Positions 33,598 through 45,618 of a DNA stretch of 64,000 bases are shown here, in pieces. Below the pieces are notes generated by a model. That model was not told the origin of the DNA and made no database searches. It saw only the letters and a program-made list of their open reading frames with translations. The first letter of the stretch is position 1; every line of letters begins with the position of its first letter. Source of the stretch: Larimichthys crocea (lineage: Eukaryota; Chordata; Actinopteri; Sciaenidae); NCBI RefSeq assembly GCF_000972845.2, contig NC_040021.1, forward strand, positions 8,289,291 through 8,353,290. The letters are read 5' to 3'. Both the position numbers and the translations under genes were made by a program.

Positions 33598-34200
33598 CAG
33601 TAGCTCTCCCGCTGCGATGCGGTTGGCTGCTTTGATCTGGCCCAGCGCTCTAATTAGAAGGAAGTGAAGTGTAGGCCAGTGAGGTCACCATTACCCGCGA
33701 CCCCTCTCATCGACCACTCCAAATGTCGTTAGGGAGCGAGACGTTCTCACGCCGTTGACCCGCTGGCCGCAATGGCGGGGGGATCTGGATCGCGTTAGGG
33801 ACCCCCGTAAAAATCAGGCACAATTTACATCTAATTTGAGCCGCTGCAGAGGTCAGTGTGCGGCGTCTCGTTAGTGTCCAACTGGGGAGGGCATTGAGGC
33901 GGAGGAGGAGGGGGAGACTATATTACTGCCGGACCGAACTGGCAGAACCCTCGTTAAGGCCGCACGGCTGGCTTAAGGGTTAGGAGTTCATCATAAACAG
34001 AACTACCGGGCCTGAGGTTGACGGTTTGTCATAAAGTTTTCCAGATTTGTCATGAAAGCCAGGATCGGGACTTCAAGATTTGGTGGGTTGAAACATAAAT
34101 GGAAGCATCGGGCTCCGACATAACTGAAGGATTTATGATGAAAGCAATAACTTGGATTTAAAGTTTGAGATTTGTCATAAAGGCAATTATTGGGCTTAGT
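33598..34200. other. Strong candidate CNE, GC-rich
   Basis: 600 bp of complex, CpG-containing sequence after a CT-rich boundary. Motifs: GCTCTAATTAGAAGG, CCCGTAAAAATCAGG, ACATCTAATTTGAGCC, a GGCCGCAATGGCGGGG block (YY1-like AATGGCGG near 33770) and AGGTCA half-sites at 33685 and 33851. Few open frames. A long developmental enhancer or cryptic promoter is plausible. Confidence 0.4.
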
Positions 34201-35935
34201 TAGTGGATAAGAGTGATGAAACAACATGTATGACTCCTGCTTTTGATCATGGCTGTAAAGTAGCGGGGGCTTACTGTGTGTGTTGAGGGATAATGTGTCA
34301 TTACTTGAGGGATGTGAGTCACCAGAACAGGCCGACGCACACATAAACTAACAGACTTGAAGAAGAAGAAAAAAAAAAAGAACACTAATCACACTTTGAC
34401 TCTGCTTGTTAAGGGTATTTCCTCTTGCTCACTCAAACTCCCAGAGCGATTAAATCTCCCAAAAGCCCGTCGAATCCCTGCTGTACCGTGGCTTGAATGA
34501 AGGGATCCTGGCAAAGCATCGCAATTTCAGTGTCTGCGTGTACACACACACACACACACTCCTTTACACACGTGGGTGCACACATGTATCACAAACACAC
34601 ATTAAAACCTCATGTACCGTACGTTTACCTGCACAAAATCCCCCAAAAAAAATGTCCGCGTGCACGATCACTCTTCGCTTCCCACAAGGGAACCAAGAAG
34701 GTGGGGGAGGGTTTTAAAGGTAACACATCAAAGCTCGAGGGATATTGTACTTTGGATAGAGTAAGAACACATCAAACGACAGACCCCCGCTCCTCGTCGT
34801 CCCCCTCCCTGTCCCTCACTCTGCATTGTGTTGTACTAAAATTAAGGGGGTGGGGGAGTAAAATCCATATATCTGGCAAGAAAATGTGTGCTCCCTGACA
34901 GTTCAAAGAGATTGTCAGGGTGGGAAGAGCAATGATTTAATATGCAATGAAAATATACACCGTGGGTGAATCTTCTCATGCACTCATTATATACTTGATC
35001 CTCAATTGGGCCAATATTACCAAATTGCTGGGTGGGTGTCTGCAAACTGTGCTTGCCCAAGGTGGTGAGTGATGATCAGGTGCATGCAGGTGTGTTCAAC
35101 TGTTAAAAGACCATCGAAGATTATTTATAGTATTCTTTATAAGTGAGCAGGCACTCCATGTAATTATCATGTCAAAGATCTCCTTGTATGAACCGAGGGG
35201 GGAGGAGGTGGATGAGTACATGTATGTGTCTGTACAGTAGGTGTACCGCATGAACACACTGTGTCTGGCTGTCATCCAGAGAGTTGATTTAGGTGGATTA
35301 TGTTAAGCCATATCTGCTCTGTGTCTGTCTCTAGATGATCTCTGAGCCGACTTATAAAGCGAGGCCACCCTCAGCTGAGAGCGGAAGTTCCCTGAAACTT
35401 CGAATCCACCGGAGACTAATAGATACACGAGCGTAGAGGAGAGAAGACTTAATAAATTCAGACATATCAAGATGTAATAAGCATTAAACATGACTTTTCT
35501 TTGGTTTGGCTTGATGTCTAAAAGAATAATTTGTCTGATGATAGGGACATTTATAGACAGTACTGTATGATGTATGCGCAAGGTAATGGGCAGATTTGCA
35601 AATTTAATATGTAAAGACTAGACTTTTTAAAACATATTGTATTTCTATGTATACTGCCCATTTGTAGAAAGTGCCTATGAGTTTGCTGCTTAAGATACCA
35701 TGATGGAGCAAGCCAAATGTTTGTCAGTGTTGGCGTGCCCACCTGCTTTGCTGTGCTCCTCAATCTTATGTACAGTTGTACGAGCAGGTTATTGGACAAA
35801 CAGTCTAATTTTAAACACTGACGAACCCCACAGTAAGTTCAGTCAGGTTTTCCTCCAGTATGTGGAACCAATGGCGTTTTAGCCTATATGTAAATATCTG
35901 ATGTTGTGGACGTTTTATTGTGCTAGTTTTGATTG
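34201..35935. other. Non-coding, no gene seen
   Basis: Unique sequence with an A-rich GAAGAAGAAGAAAAAA run at 34360-34380 and CA tract at 34541-34559. The 133- and 113-codon frames cross simple sequence. 35130-35230 and 35600-35870 show nothing specific. Confidence 0.45.
34541..34559. repeat. (AC)n microsatellite
   Basis: Short uninterrupted AC run. Confidence 0.9.
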
Positions 35936-35943
35936 ATTCATTG

Positions 35944-36070
35944 CCAAGTTTCCAGTTTTTATGCTAAGCTGAGCTAACATCGTTTTTGGTAGCTTGATCT
36001 TTACCGTACAGACATGAGAGTGGTATCAATGATCTCATCTAAGTTTCCATCAGAAAGTAAATTTCCCCAA
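35944..36070 (+). mobile_element. Interspersed repeat R4 fragment
   Basis: The blocks 'caagtttccagtttttatgc', TAAGCTGAGCTAAC and 'ttaccgtacagacatgagag' plus TGGTATCAAT...CTCATCTAA match a common percomorph repeat as I remember it. Upstream part (35800-35940) may belong to the same element. Class unknown. Confidence 0.6.
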
Positions 36071-36074
36071 ATTT

Positions 36075-36900
36075 CCTTTAAACAGGAATCCACACTGTTT
36101 AAATGGAGAACAGCATCCAATCAGGGGTCATTTGGCAATCGTTTTGGAAACTGTGGGGTTAGTCTTTAACTCTAAAAAAAAAAAACCCAAAACAGAATAC
36201 TGCTGGTGGAGCCGATGCTTCGAATGCCAAGATCAAGAATATCAGTTCGGGAAAAACAGACGCGTCACTCTCCCTTCCCAAAAACTACGGTTGGGACATT
36301 GCATCCTCTCCAAGATAGTAAAGCCCTTCCTTTGGGGGCACTCACAAAGTCCGATCCACGCCCCTAAGGGAAGTTTCCTTTAAATGAAGAACAAACACAT
36401 TAATCAGAAATAACTTGTTGGCAGTCATTTTGGAACAACTGGACCTCCGTCTATTCACCACAATAGTGCTTAGTGGAAAATCACCAGAGGTTTGGGAAGT
36501 GCAAGAGGCGGTGGTACCCTGATGGAAAAGAAAGGTGATTTGGGTCAACTCCCGAATGGTTCTCGCTTCTTCCGGTGATGGCTGCCGAGTTGCTCTTGAG
36601 CAAGGGACGGAGACAGGCGACTCGACTTGTGTCTTTAAGTGATCTGGATGTGTTGCGTGAGACTTGGGTGGGTGAAATCCCTTCACAAAATCCCCTGCCT
36701 TAACAGTTTTTCCTTGAACACAGGCTACCTCTGTTGCTCCTACTTTCTGCATGAACAGAATTATCATCCCTGCCAGTGCAGATAAAAGAGCAGAGTCCTC
36801 TGTAGCTAATGCCCGAGCTGCTGTTTGATCCTGATAAAACACCCTGGCTAGATAACAAACGCACTCACACACCCACTCGCTCTACCAGCGGCAGGAAGTT
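36075..36900. other. Non-coding; longest minus frame not supported
   Basis: The minus strand is open for 176 codons (36872-36342). The translation has no recognisable domain, no signal or membrane pattern and no repeats, and frames of this length are expected about once in this window by chance. 'ttgctcttgagcaagggac' at about 36590 is a palindromic-looking patch. Confidence 0.4.
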
Positions 36901-37480
36901 ATTCATTCTCATAATCAGACAAATACCACCGCTCCCTGCTTCTCCCTTTCTGTGGTATGTGTAGGAAAGCAAAGGGACTGCTGAAGGAAAGGGGACACGA
37001 GGAAATGACATTCAAACAAGAGCTGTTTGGCATCTTTATGAGCTGAAAAATAAAAAATAAAAAACTCTTTGCGAATGTGAACATATTTTGTATCAGATTA
37101 TGTTCTTTATGTCGTGTTTTTATTTTCTGATTTATAGGCTATGGCCTCTTCTGTCACATCTGTTTAACATCTGTCAAATAATAAAATAGAAATGTAACAA
37201 AGAAGGGGCAGTATTTTTAATATATATTGCATTTTCTTGCATTATTTCAGTTTAATTATTACTGTATCATGTTTATTAATATCAGAAAACATTTATTTTG
37301 CCCCACATAAGACCCCCAGGCCACTGGGCTCTGAACTTCGACCCTTACCTGTCGCCTCAAGGCCTGAACAGCCTATCAGCCTTTCAGGTGGGTCGTTGCT
37401 AAGGACACCAGTCACCTGACAAGAGGTGAAGCCAATCACTTCTGCAACGACACGAGAGACCCTCTCGCGCTCACTCTCGC

Positions 37481-37508
37481 GCACACACACACGCGCACAC
37501 ACACACAC
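37481..37508. repeat. (CA)n microsatellite, interrupted
   Basis: CA run with CGCG interruption, preceded by CTCTCGCGC sequence. Confidence 0.9.
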
Positions 37509-38100
37509 CGTCTCACCTCTGATCTCTGCGTAAACACACCTGAACACCCGATACTGTTGAGTCAGGCCATCGCTGCTTTTCATCTCTTCACCTGCTCCGT
37601 TTTTTTTTTCTTTTTTCTTTCCCCCTCTTTCTTTTCTTTTATTCTTTAATGAACAGCCTTAAGGGGTCGGGGAGAGAAATCACAGAGTGAGATTTTTGAC
37701 AGCTCCCTTTGTGTCCGTATACTTTTATGAGATATAAACACAAGGAGAGAGAGCCCTTGGAAAAACAGCCTTAAACTCTCCCCTCTCGCTCTCAGAAACA
37801 CAAACCGCACTGATCAAACACTTCTTGTTGTATCATAAAATTTACAGCACCTTTGCAGATGAAGGGATAAACCAACGTCTACTGGTTCCTTTTCTTAATG
37901 GATAACCACACCCATTCAAACAGCTGTTCTTAGGTAGACGAGTACATATTGTACACACACACAGAGTGTGACTCTATGCATGGCTGCAAGTATCTTGTTG
38001 CTAAATTTAAACCTGGGCTCTAAGTGGGTCTCAGCTTTTTACGTCTATCACAGCTTTGTGTCAAGCGCAAGTACGCAACAAACACACACATCTAGACAAA

Positions 38101-38122
38101 CACACACACACACACACGCACG
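38101..38122. repeat. (CA)n microsatellite
   Basis: CA run passing into GCACGCATGCA. Confidence 0.9.
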
Positions 38123-38860
38123 CATGCACCGACTCTCTCACAACACACAAGAAACGTGGTCCATTTGTGTGTTAATGATTAGGAGAAGGAGCCATTTGCT
38201 GGCGATGGGAATGTGGGCAGTGGTTTCCTAAGTGGTGCTATCTGGGTCACAGGGCCAAGGTTGCTGGGATCGGAGTGTGACACGTGGAAAAGATGCTAAC
38301 ACGGCAAACTGTTAGACATGTGTGATTTCTTGAGTTGGCCTCAACTATGACTCTTTGACTGATGAAAAGCCAATTTTTGGATAGAGAGTTTTCTGATGGA
38401 ACTATGTTTTTTCCAAATTCTTACAAGCAAAGGCAGAAATAAAATTTCAAAGACTGTTTTCCTAAAAAAAACCTTCACTACTACTACTTCTGACTGCTCC
38501 CCTGCCTAACAATTTGTACAATCTAATAAATACAACCGGAAAAGAATGTTTATACTGGACAAATATGCAAAACTCATTAGGATTTGTTTTTAACAAAACT
38601 ATTTAGAAAGGATTTTGTTTCTGCAATATAGAAAAGACTGTGTCGCTGTGATGAATCGCAGTAGGGTTGTGCAACAGTGCGTGGGATTCAGGTGTGGGAG
38701 TGTCTGTTTGTGTTGAACGTAGCCGCTCTATCAATACCGGCGCTCCCTCACTCTCATTCACTGTCTAAGTGTCTCGTCAACTTCTCTGTGTCACTATTTT
38801 GCCAGACTCAGATTTAGAAGCTGGGTACATGAAATAAACAAAGCCAGAACACAACAGGTA

Positions 38861-39865
38861 AGAGTATCAGAGTTTAATCCATGAATCCACCTGGGTAGCT
38901 TCAGCTTCAGTGACATTTCAGGCTGACTGGAGGTGACAGCTGTTTTGGATCCGGCACAATGTCTCCACCGCAGGTCTCTGCGACACCACTGCAGCCAAAA
39001 CGGATTACCTCGACTCAAATGCATTTTTGCCGCAGTGCAGTCTGAATACACCCTTCCACCTGCATCCATCCATCCTCACAATACTTCCCACAGTGCTTTA
39101 GATTGTTGATGACAAATGCTGTTCTAACTTTATTGACTTAAATTGTATTACTTTAATATAGACTAATTATTTACTTTTTGACATGCAGATTGAACTAAAT
39201 GTGTTTGTTTTGGTGCTGTCCATATCTAGATAGCATGGATAATTATATCAAGGTTAAGTAAACAGAAAATACAGGAAGTAATTAGACATGTGATTTCTTT
39301 TATCTTTTGGTAACCGTAAAGATTAAAATCAAATAATCAGCCGCCTCTAATAAATCACGAAACAATGATCATCCACCTGAATGTGGAAGGAACGTTTTAT
39401 CTGACGTGTTTCTTAACATCTTTGGCTTATATTTGTCTTTTGCACATGTCAAATAAAATCACGTCTCCGGTAAATACTGGGTCATTGTGCTTGTTAAAGG
39501 AAAGCCTCAGATACTGTTGGAGGTTTTTTGTGTATCATCTCGAGTGTTGATTTCTAAGTAGACGAGGGCCTGTGAGGAGCCACCCGGCAGCGATAAAAGT
39601 ATGCGTCTGCCCGCGAGCAAAGCTCTGCATATTTCACATGCATGTGAGTGAGAGTGACGGCTGTGTCGGGCCCGAGTGACAGGGACCCGTGTGAGTGGTG
39701 AATCATAGTGACAGTGCATTGGGGAGAAGGAGCGGGATGGTTCCTGTGGACGAGTGACCTCTGAACTCTGGTGTCAGAACTGAAGCATCCCTAAACAATA
39801 GCATGAAGAGACTGAGAGGCCGGGAAAGAAGATAAAAAAAAAAAACGGCTTGGGGTCTTCTCTGT
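38861..39865. other. Non-coding, no gene seen
   Basis: Unique sequence. The 91-codon minus frame (38794-39069) is unrecognised. A DR1-like site is listed at 39755. Confidence 0.4.
39755..39767 (-). promoter_or_regulatory. DR1-like nuclear-receptor motif
   Basis: Plus TGACCTCTGAACT is AGTTCAGAGGTCA on minus: both halves fit RGKTCA with one-base spacing, one half departing from AGGTCA by a single base. Confidence 0.35.
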
Positions 39866-39869
39866 CTTC

Positions 39870-40010
39870 CCTGATCCAGCTGTGGAGCCATATCACTGTG
39901 TCCATCTCTGACACTAATGCTGTCCTAATGAGCCCACTGATAATGCCGGCTTAACCACGGGGATGTGCCAGGAGGGGCAAAGTGTCAGGGGTTAATGTGG
40001 AGGAGGGAAG
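39870..40010. other. Candidate CNE
   Basis: Complex block with ATGCTGTCCTAATGAGCCC, GATAATGCCGGCTTAACC and GGGGTTAATG; distinct from the A-run at its left (39833-39845). Confidence 0.4.
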
Positions 40011-40014
40011 AAGG

Positions 40015-40760
40015 ATTTGGGGAACATCGGAATGACAGAGCGCAAGTATCAGAAGAACATGACCACAGGTGTGTACAGCAGGATGGTTTTAGTGTGTGTG
40101 CTGGGCTGGATTGCAAATCTCTTCATCCTCCCTTTTATTTATTCCCATTTATAAGTTATTAAACTGATAAAGTTATAAAATTAGAACCTGAAAAGAAGAT
40201 TTGTACAAATCATAATGTACCTATAAAAAGTAAATTAACTAGTGTGTGAGGACATTAAAATAACAGGTGTAGCCTCCTTAAGATTAATTATACCTGTGTG
40301 AGTCCCATCACGACAGCACATACTGTATCTGTGACGTACAGTATGTGTCCTCAATTGTAAGGCTGTATTGTCTTTTAATTACACACCTCACAGCCGCCGC
40401 GTTTACCCTGTGATAAATAGCAACAAAGTGAACGTTTGCCTCGTTTTATTACCGTACCGGAAACTCCAGTCGTGCAACCACAGTAATCCCTGTCACTGTC
40501 ACTCATTCAGTATGATGAGAGCACAAAGCTGTGACAAGCAGAAGGTTAGTATTCAACGAACCGCATATTTGTACTCGAAACAGGTGGCTTATTTAACTAA
40601 GCTCACCTCAGCATAGCTGCTTATTCTAGCTCACTGATTGGTTACCAACAACTTTCAACACAAGCACATCTGAGTCTCGATGGGAAATCTCTGTAGCCTC
40701 CATAATCCTTGAGTGCAGTTATATTTTTGCGTAACCCTGTGGTGTAAAGTTGATGGCTAC
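40015..40760. other. Non-coding, no gene seen
   Basis: Unique AT-leaning sequence; 82-codon frame at 40368-40616 without features. Confidence 0.45.
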
Positions 40761-40767
40761 ACCCTAA

Positions 40768-41120
40768 CCAAGAGTCAACCTCCGTGCCAATGAAATGAAG
40801 GCAACACAGAAGTCTAAAAACTGCAGTTCTGGTTACAAAAACAGGTAAATCTCCATCAGCCCCGATCTTTAAATATATCCAACTTCATGTACAAAAGCAG
40901 GTACTGGTTACAGCTAGGTACAAGAAAAAAGTTTAAGGGTGGCTTGTTCGAGTACCCGGACTTCATATGACCTGCCTCAGCTCCACCAACGTTCCACGTC
41001 TTGGCACGTTACCTGGGAAATCGACAGAGGAAGGACTACCAAGACAGCAGCAGCCAGAGCCACCACACTGTGAAACCTGTGAGTGACGTCACAAAGACTA
41101 TATCCATGTTTTATACAGTG
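40768..41120 (+). mobile_element. Interspersed repeat R1, deletion derivative
   Basis: Starts 'agagtcaacctccgtgcc', keeps 'aaaaactgcagttctgg', lacks the central 'ttggtctctat...gacaggtaggtgct' section, and resumes with 'ctcagctccaccaacgttcc', 'agaggaaggactaccaa' and 'aaacctgtgagtgacgtcac'. It ends around 'ttttatacagtgtgac'. Its head and 3' end fit the full copy at 19525. Confidence 0.7.
41084..41091. promoter_or_regulatory. CRE palindrome within R1
   Basis: Perfect TGACGTCA retained although the surrounding repeat has diverged (GTGAG instead of GTGGG just upstream). Confidence 0.45.
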
Positions 41121-41124
41121 TGAC

Positions 41125-42295
41125 TCTAATCCCTTGAAGTGGAACATGCTCCAATGAGTTAATGAATTAATTATCAATGATAATGATTTAAAGATGTGCA
41201 GTTACACGTCTCATGGAGTAATACTGCATGTGTGTTGTTGGCACTAGTGTCTCCAGAGGTAGCCTTAAGTCATGTCACTTGAATAAGGTCGGTTAAGGCT
41301 CACGACTACAAGCTTGGAAGGGAAACAAATCCGGGATTGTTTGTGGAGTTAGAACGTGAGCTGACCAAACCTCCTCATCTCTGCTTTAGGCTAGATCGCT
41401 CGAGGCTACATTGTCACACCAAAATCTCAGACTGAACTGTCAGTGGGTGAGTTGCATTGTGTATAATTATTAGGCGCCAGGTTTTGACGAGTAAGTAGAA
41501 AGCGTGGAATAAAGGCACATGTTTTAACTGTCCATCATGAGTCCAAAACACAACACCTAATCAGTCGAGGTATTCTATTCTTTGACAGAATGGATGACCA
41601 ATTATAGATTGTTAAAAGACCCAAATCCAGGATTTAATGGCAGTCTGGAACCGTATCCAAAACAGTACTGACTGACCAATATATGTGTGTGCTTATGAAT
41701 CTGTGTTAAACACATTTATGTCCATGAACACAGGGTGATCTTAAGCAATCCGCCTTGTAAACTTTAACACTGCAACACGACATGCAATGACATTGTGCAA
41801 AAAGGCCTGTTTCACCTGTCTACCTTGGCCTCTGTGTGCCTAAAGCAAACTCATTGCTCAGTCTGGTATCTGCTCTGTCTACACGGTGCCTCTTTAAGCA
41901 GGGAGAGGCTCGTGAAGACAGACCCAAGGCTCGAGTATTGACTCACCGGGCTGGCACCTTATCACGGTGAGAACTTACACACATGACGAATGAGTCTATG
42001 GCGCGGCAGATAAGACGGCAGGTAAAGCGGAAGGGTCATGGGTACAGAGGGTAGACCGCCTCGCTATAACTGCAATATATAAGCTGTGCATACATATCTG
42101 CTTTGTCTCACTTTGGTTTAGACAGAGGTCAGATATGAGAGACTGACAGAGAAGGACGCAGAGAGGAAGCTTAAACTGGCTAATCTGCCTTTTAAGAGTC
42201 TGTTAACCACATACAAGCTGTCAGAAACACGTCCGGGCACTCTGTACACCGAACATGTGTGTGAGTGGAGAAAAGACACAAACACACAAGTATGT
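41125..42295. other. Non-coding; small complex patch
   Basis: Unique sequence. 41900-42080 is GC-balanced and complex (GGCTGGCACCTTATCACGG), a possible CNE. The 83-codon minus frame ends in the CA tract. Confidence 0.4.
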
Positions 42296-42298
42296 GTG

Positions 42299-42299
<1 letters not shown>

Positions 42300-42336
<37 letters not shown>
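42300..42336. repeat. (CA)18 microsatellite
   Basis: Uninterrupted CA run. Confidence 0.95.
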
Positions 42337-42337
<1 letters not shown>

Positions 42338-42374
42338 TGGAGTTCAAGGGGCCACTGAGTGCAGGGCACTAGGT

Positions 42375-42540
42375 GTTAGATTACAGGAGCGGGGCCATCC
42401 AAAGCGCCGCCTGCTCCTATCTTTATTTAACCGCTGATTAGACGGACTCTTTGAAGGCCCCTTTAATTGCCGCAGTGATGGGGCTCTTAAAACGTGGAGG
42501 CTTTTTTCACCTCTTTTTTTATTGATTTCTCCTCTCATGA
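42375..42540. other. Strong candidate CNE
   Basis: Compact complex block: GGGCCATCCAAAGCGCCG, TATCTTTATTTAACCGC, GCTGATTAGACGG, CCTTTAATTGCCGC. Sharply bounded by the CA tract on the left and CT/T-rich sequence on the right. Confidence 0.4.
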
Positions 42541-42594
42541 CACCAATAAAAAACGCCCACACTCCCATCTGTTTCGCCTTTTTCCCTTCCTGTC

Positions 42595-42619
42595 GCTCTC
42601 TCTCTCTCTCTCTCTCTCT
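42595..42619. repeat. (CT)12 microsatellite
   Basis: Uninterrupted CT run. Confidence 0.95.
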
Positions 42620-43190
42620 TGCTTGTTTTCTTTTTCGCCCTCTCTCCACATTTCGTCACTCGCGGTTCTCCCCTCTTTCTCCCCATCTCGATGCGTTTCC
42701 GCGGTTTTTCCTGTCAATGCTAAAAATTGATACTTCAAACTCAAGAAAACTGCAAACAAAACCGAGAAGAAAGGGAGATAAAGAAAAAGTAACGATAGAT
42801 TGAGAGAGCTCTGTATTGACAGTGTAGAGTCTCAGTGCTGAGCAGGCATTCAGGTGTTTAATTTAATTAGTGTCATCAGCGTAGATGACATGTTTCCCAC
42901 AAACCGGTCAGCCTTCACTGAGTGCAGCTCAGCGTTGAGCAGGATTTCTGTGCGAACACTGCCTGCCCTCTCCTTTCATTGTTCACAGATTTTTATCAGA
43001 TGAAGTCAAGTCATTAATTTTTAAAGGCATTTTAACAACATTTGGTCCATTACACAGTGTTTTACAGAGCAACAAATACCCATAAAAAGAGAACAAAACA
43101 TCAAGTCGTTGCTGTCAATAGAACAACCACATCAAAGTGTGGCTGATACACATGTTGCTTTATTAAAGAAAAAAAACTATCCATCACGAC
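42620..43190. other. Non-coding, no gene seen
   Basis: Unique sequence. Frames at 42344-42803 are Ser/Leu- or Arg/Glu-rich read-through of the CT tract. Confidence 0.45.
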
Positions 43191-43194
43191 TGCA

Positions 43195-43460
43195 ACACAC
43201 GATTGATTACTCTGTTCATTACTTGTTCAATTAATTGATTAATCATGTATCCTAAAAGTATACAGGACTATTAAAACCACAGTCTAAAGTCTTAGACTTA
43301 AATAGCTTCTCTTTACAATGAAATAAAATGTTAAACTGTTTACATTTGAGAGATGCAGTCAGTGGATGTATTTCTGCTTCATAAATGACTGATCAGTTGT
43401 TAAAAATGTTGTTTTTCTGATGATTGATTGATTGATTAATCATCCCCAAAGCAAAAGAAT
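43195..43460 (-). mobile_element. Interspersed repeat R2, minus copy
   Basis: In minus orientation: 'tttacatttgagagatgcag', 'cttcataaatgactgatcag' and 'ttttctgatgattgattgat' followed by TAATCATC correspond in order to the antisense of the R2 head. A GATT tetramer run (about 43424-43440) overlaps its end. Confidence 0.5.
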
Positions 43461-43616
43461 CTGATCATTGATCCAAGTACACATTTGTCTCATCGCTAAC
43501 ATGCTGCAAAGTTACAAAGAAAGCCAAAAAAAGTCAAATTTCACATATGCAGGCAACACTGAATCACAGGTAGTCGTGTTACAAAGAGTTAGAAAAACCT
43601 GATTCGGAAAAAACTA

Positions 43617-43870
43617 AACATTTTTCCATTATTAACATTTGTTCATTAGTTTGAAAATGTCAGAAAACAGTGAACAATGCCCATCAGGACTTCCAAGAGC
43701 CCAGCATGCCATTTTCAGTTTTGTTTTGTTTTGTCCGACCTTCAGTCCAAACCAAAGATATTCCTTTTACAAGGAAATCGCAGAACATTTGGCTTTTTTG
43801 TTTGATAGAAGACTTTCGAAAGAAGATCATGATCGTGATTTTATTAATCAATCATTTCAGCACCAGGATG
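43617..43870 (-). mobile_element. Interspersed repeat R2, second minus copy
   Basis: Clear antisense match: GAAAATGTCAGAAAACAGTG, 'atgcccatcaggacttccaa' plus GAGCCCAGCATG, 'tttgttttgtccgaccttca' plus GTCCAAACC, and an end at 'ttaatcaatcatttcagcac'. Same orientation as the copy 150 bp upstream. The 96-codon frame over it is spurious. Confidence 0.75.
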
Positions 43871-43929
43871 TCAAAACACTGAAGACAAACACAGACTGGC
43901 ACTTCACTCCGGTCACATCCCCTTCTTGA

Positions 43930-44705
43930 CGGTCATTGCCGTAATTGGTCACTATTGAGATTCTCCTAATGAAAGACACAGTTTACGGCTGTCTGGTGAT
44001 CATGGGGGCCACTGGACGAGGCCTTGACCCTTGACCTCACATCCTACTGGTTGTAACCCCTGCTGATTCAGCTGGCTTCTTCTGCCTGGCCGGTAGATCA
44101 TTTGCCCGCGACCTCAGTCATGGCTCAATTCCATGGGCACAGACCTCCCCTCATGTCCCTCCCCTCATCAAAGAACTACAGGTTGGACTACTTTTTATTT
44201 TTTCCTCATTGATTACCCAATCAGGCATTAACACCACTCCTGTAAAGCTTTGTGTTTAGCACATCATTAGCTGACGAGGAATTAAAGTTATGATGCATCA
44301 ACAGGTCTCTTCTGCTGTCTTTTCTTATTTTTCTTAAGGACCTCTGAAGATCGTGATAGTCTGAAGGAGGTGAGGAGGGGTTGTCTCCATCTACATGTCC
44401 TTTCCTTTCATCTATTTGATCTTTGAAATACTTGTTCTGATTGATAACGATGACGAACATCTCTAATACGAGCTGATTTGGTCAGATCACACCCTGCGTA
44501 AGAGCTGTAACCTTGGAGGCTCCGTGGCAACGGCTGGTTCTGATCCCATTACAGACTCATTGATCCTCGTCTGGCTCCTGTTCTGCAGCGTCAGCCGTGG
44601 GATTGTATTGATTCCAGGTGGAATCAACAGAAGCGCTGACCGGCCATCATTGACTGTCTAGGAGGATAAATACTGGGCTGCTGTGATGCTGTCAGGAGTA
44701 GAAAA
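43930..44705. other. Strong candidate CNE cluster
   Basis: Nearly 800 bp of complex repeat-free sequence. Includes a near-DR1 (44025), 'ctcattgattacccaatcag', CATCATTAGCTGACG, a CCGTGGCAACGG RFX-half-like site (about 44521) and 'ggaggataaatactgggctg'. The minus frame of 79 codons (44221-44460) is unrecognised. Confidence 0.4.
44025..44037 (-). promoter_or_regulatory. DR1 nuclear-receptor motif
   Basis: Plus TGACCCTTGACCT; minus AGGTCAAGGGTCA. Both halves fit RGGTCA with one-base spacing. Confidence 0.45.
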
Positions 44706-44709
44706 ACTC

Positions 44710-45025
44710 AATACAAGGGGCGATTTCACACCACTAATTGTAAGCCAACACCAATAATATCATTAAGCCATCGTAAGGGAGTCAACAATGTTCTGGAAGT
44801 AACCCTGCAACACCATGCTGAGACTAATCTTTGTCTCGTTAAATGTTAAAGACTTATTTACACAATTAAGGATCAACAACTTCATCTCAGGTCTCATTAA
44901 ATTAGACTAAACAACGCCATCCCTTGACAAACCGTGCAAGGTTTATGTACAATTTTTATTCACGCTCAAGAATCTATGCAAGAATTATTTTAATGGCTAC
45001 ATTTTTTAAACATACATCACCCCTG
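44710..45025. other. Non-coding, nothing recognised
   Basis: Unique AT-rich sequence without open frames, repeats or motif clusters. Confidence 0.4.
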
Positions 45026-45029
45026 AACT

Positions 45030-45560
45030 CTTAAAACCCCGATATATCATCTCCTTGCTCATTCTCTCCCGCGTTCGAGGCAGCTGGCGAGACAACTAAG
45101 CTGGAGGCTGGCACCCTGAGACAGATTAGAGGCGTGTAATTAGGGATTTCTAATCAACTAATTTACAGTGCAATGCCTTGCACCCAGAAAGACCCCCTGA
45201 CCTGACCTAGAAAGCCTCAACATATTCTTTCTGACCTTGACCAGGCGAGGGTGCCTAACTGTGGTGGTGAAAGAGGAGGGGCCCGGAGGCAAAGATGGGG
45301 AAATGTAAAGAGGCGGAGGGGGTTGGGATTAAAGGGCAAAGAATGAAATCAAACATATTGTGTGTTAGAGAAGAGGGTTGAGGGGGGGGTCAAGGCGGAG
45401 AAGCAGACTGACGTAAGGACTTGTGGCTGAAGCGACCGTCAAAACCTGGCAGAGCGCTGAGCGCTAAGGCGGGAAGGCATAAAACGCTAACGAATTAAGA
45501 ATAAAAGAAGTTACGTAAAGGTGCGGGTAGCTAACAGAGATGGTGGGGGTGGGGGTAGGC
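45030..45560. other. Candidate CNE with nuclear-receptor-type sites
   Basis: Complex block with 'gcgtgtaattagggatttct' and AATCAACTAATTTACAG, TGACCTGACCT at about 45199, and TGACCTTGA at 45232-45240 (minus TCAAGGTCA, the ERR/SF-1 site). The right half (45260-45400) is G-rich. No open frames. Confidence 0.4.
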
Positions 45561-45618
45561 TTGGTTTAGTAATCCTACTACTGACCTGGTTTTATAAGGT
45601 CGACTAATGATGTTACGC

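Larger units (their letters stand above)
36901..38860. other. Non-coding, no gene seen
   Basis: AT-rich sequence, two CA tracts (37481-37508, 38101-38122) and T/CT-rich sequence at 37600-37650. The 37650-37760 patch ('aacagccttaaggggtcggg') is complex and could be a small CNE. Confidence 0.4.

Noticed and set aside
36342..36872. 176-codon minus-strand open frame
   Set aside because: No domain, no splice signals, and chance predicts about one stop-free run of this length: roughly 6000 inter-stop intervals in 128 kb times (61/64)^176.
38866..39070. Possible further dispersed repeat or retro-pseudogene
   Set aside because: Vague resemblance only; no diagnostic blocks could be lined up.
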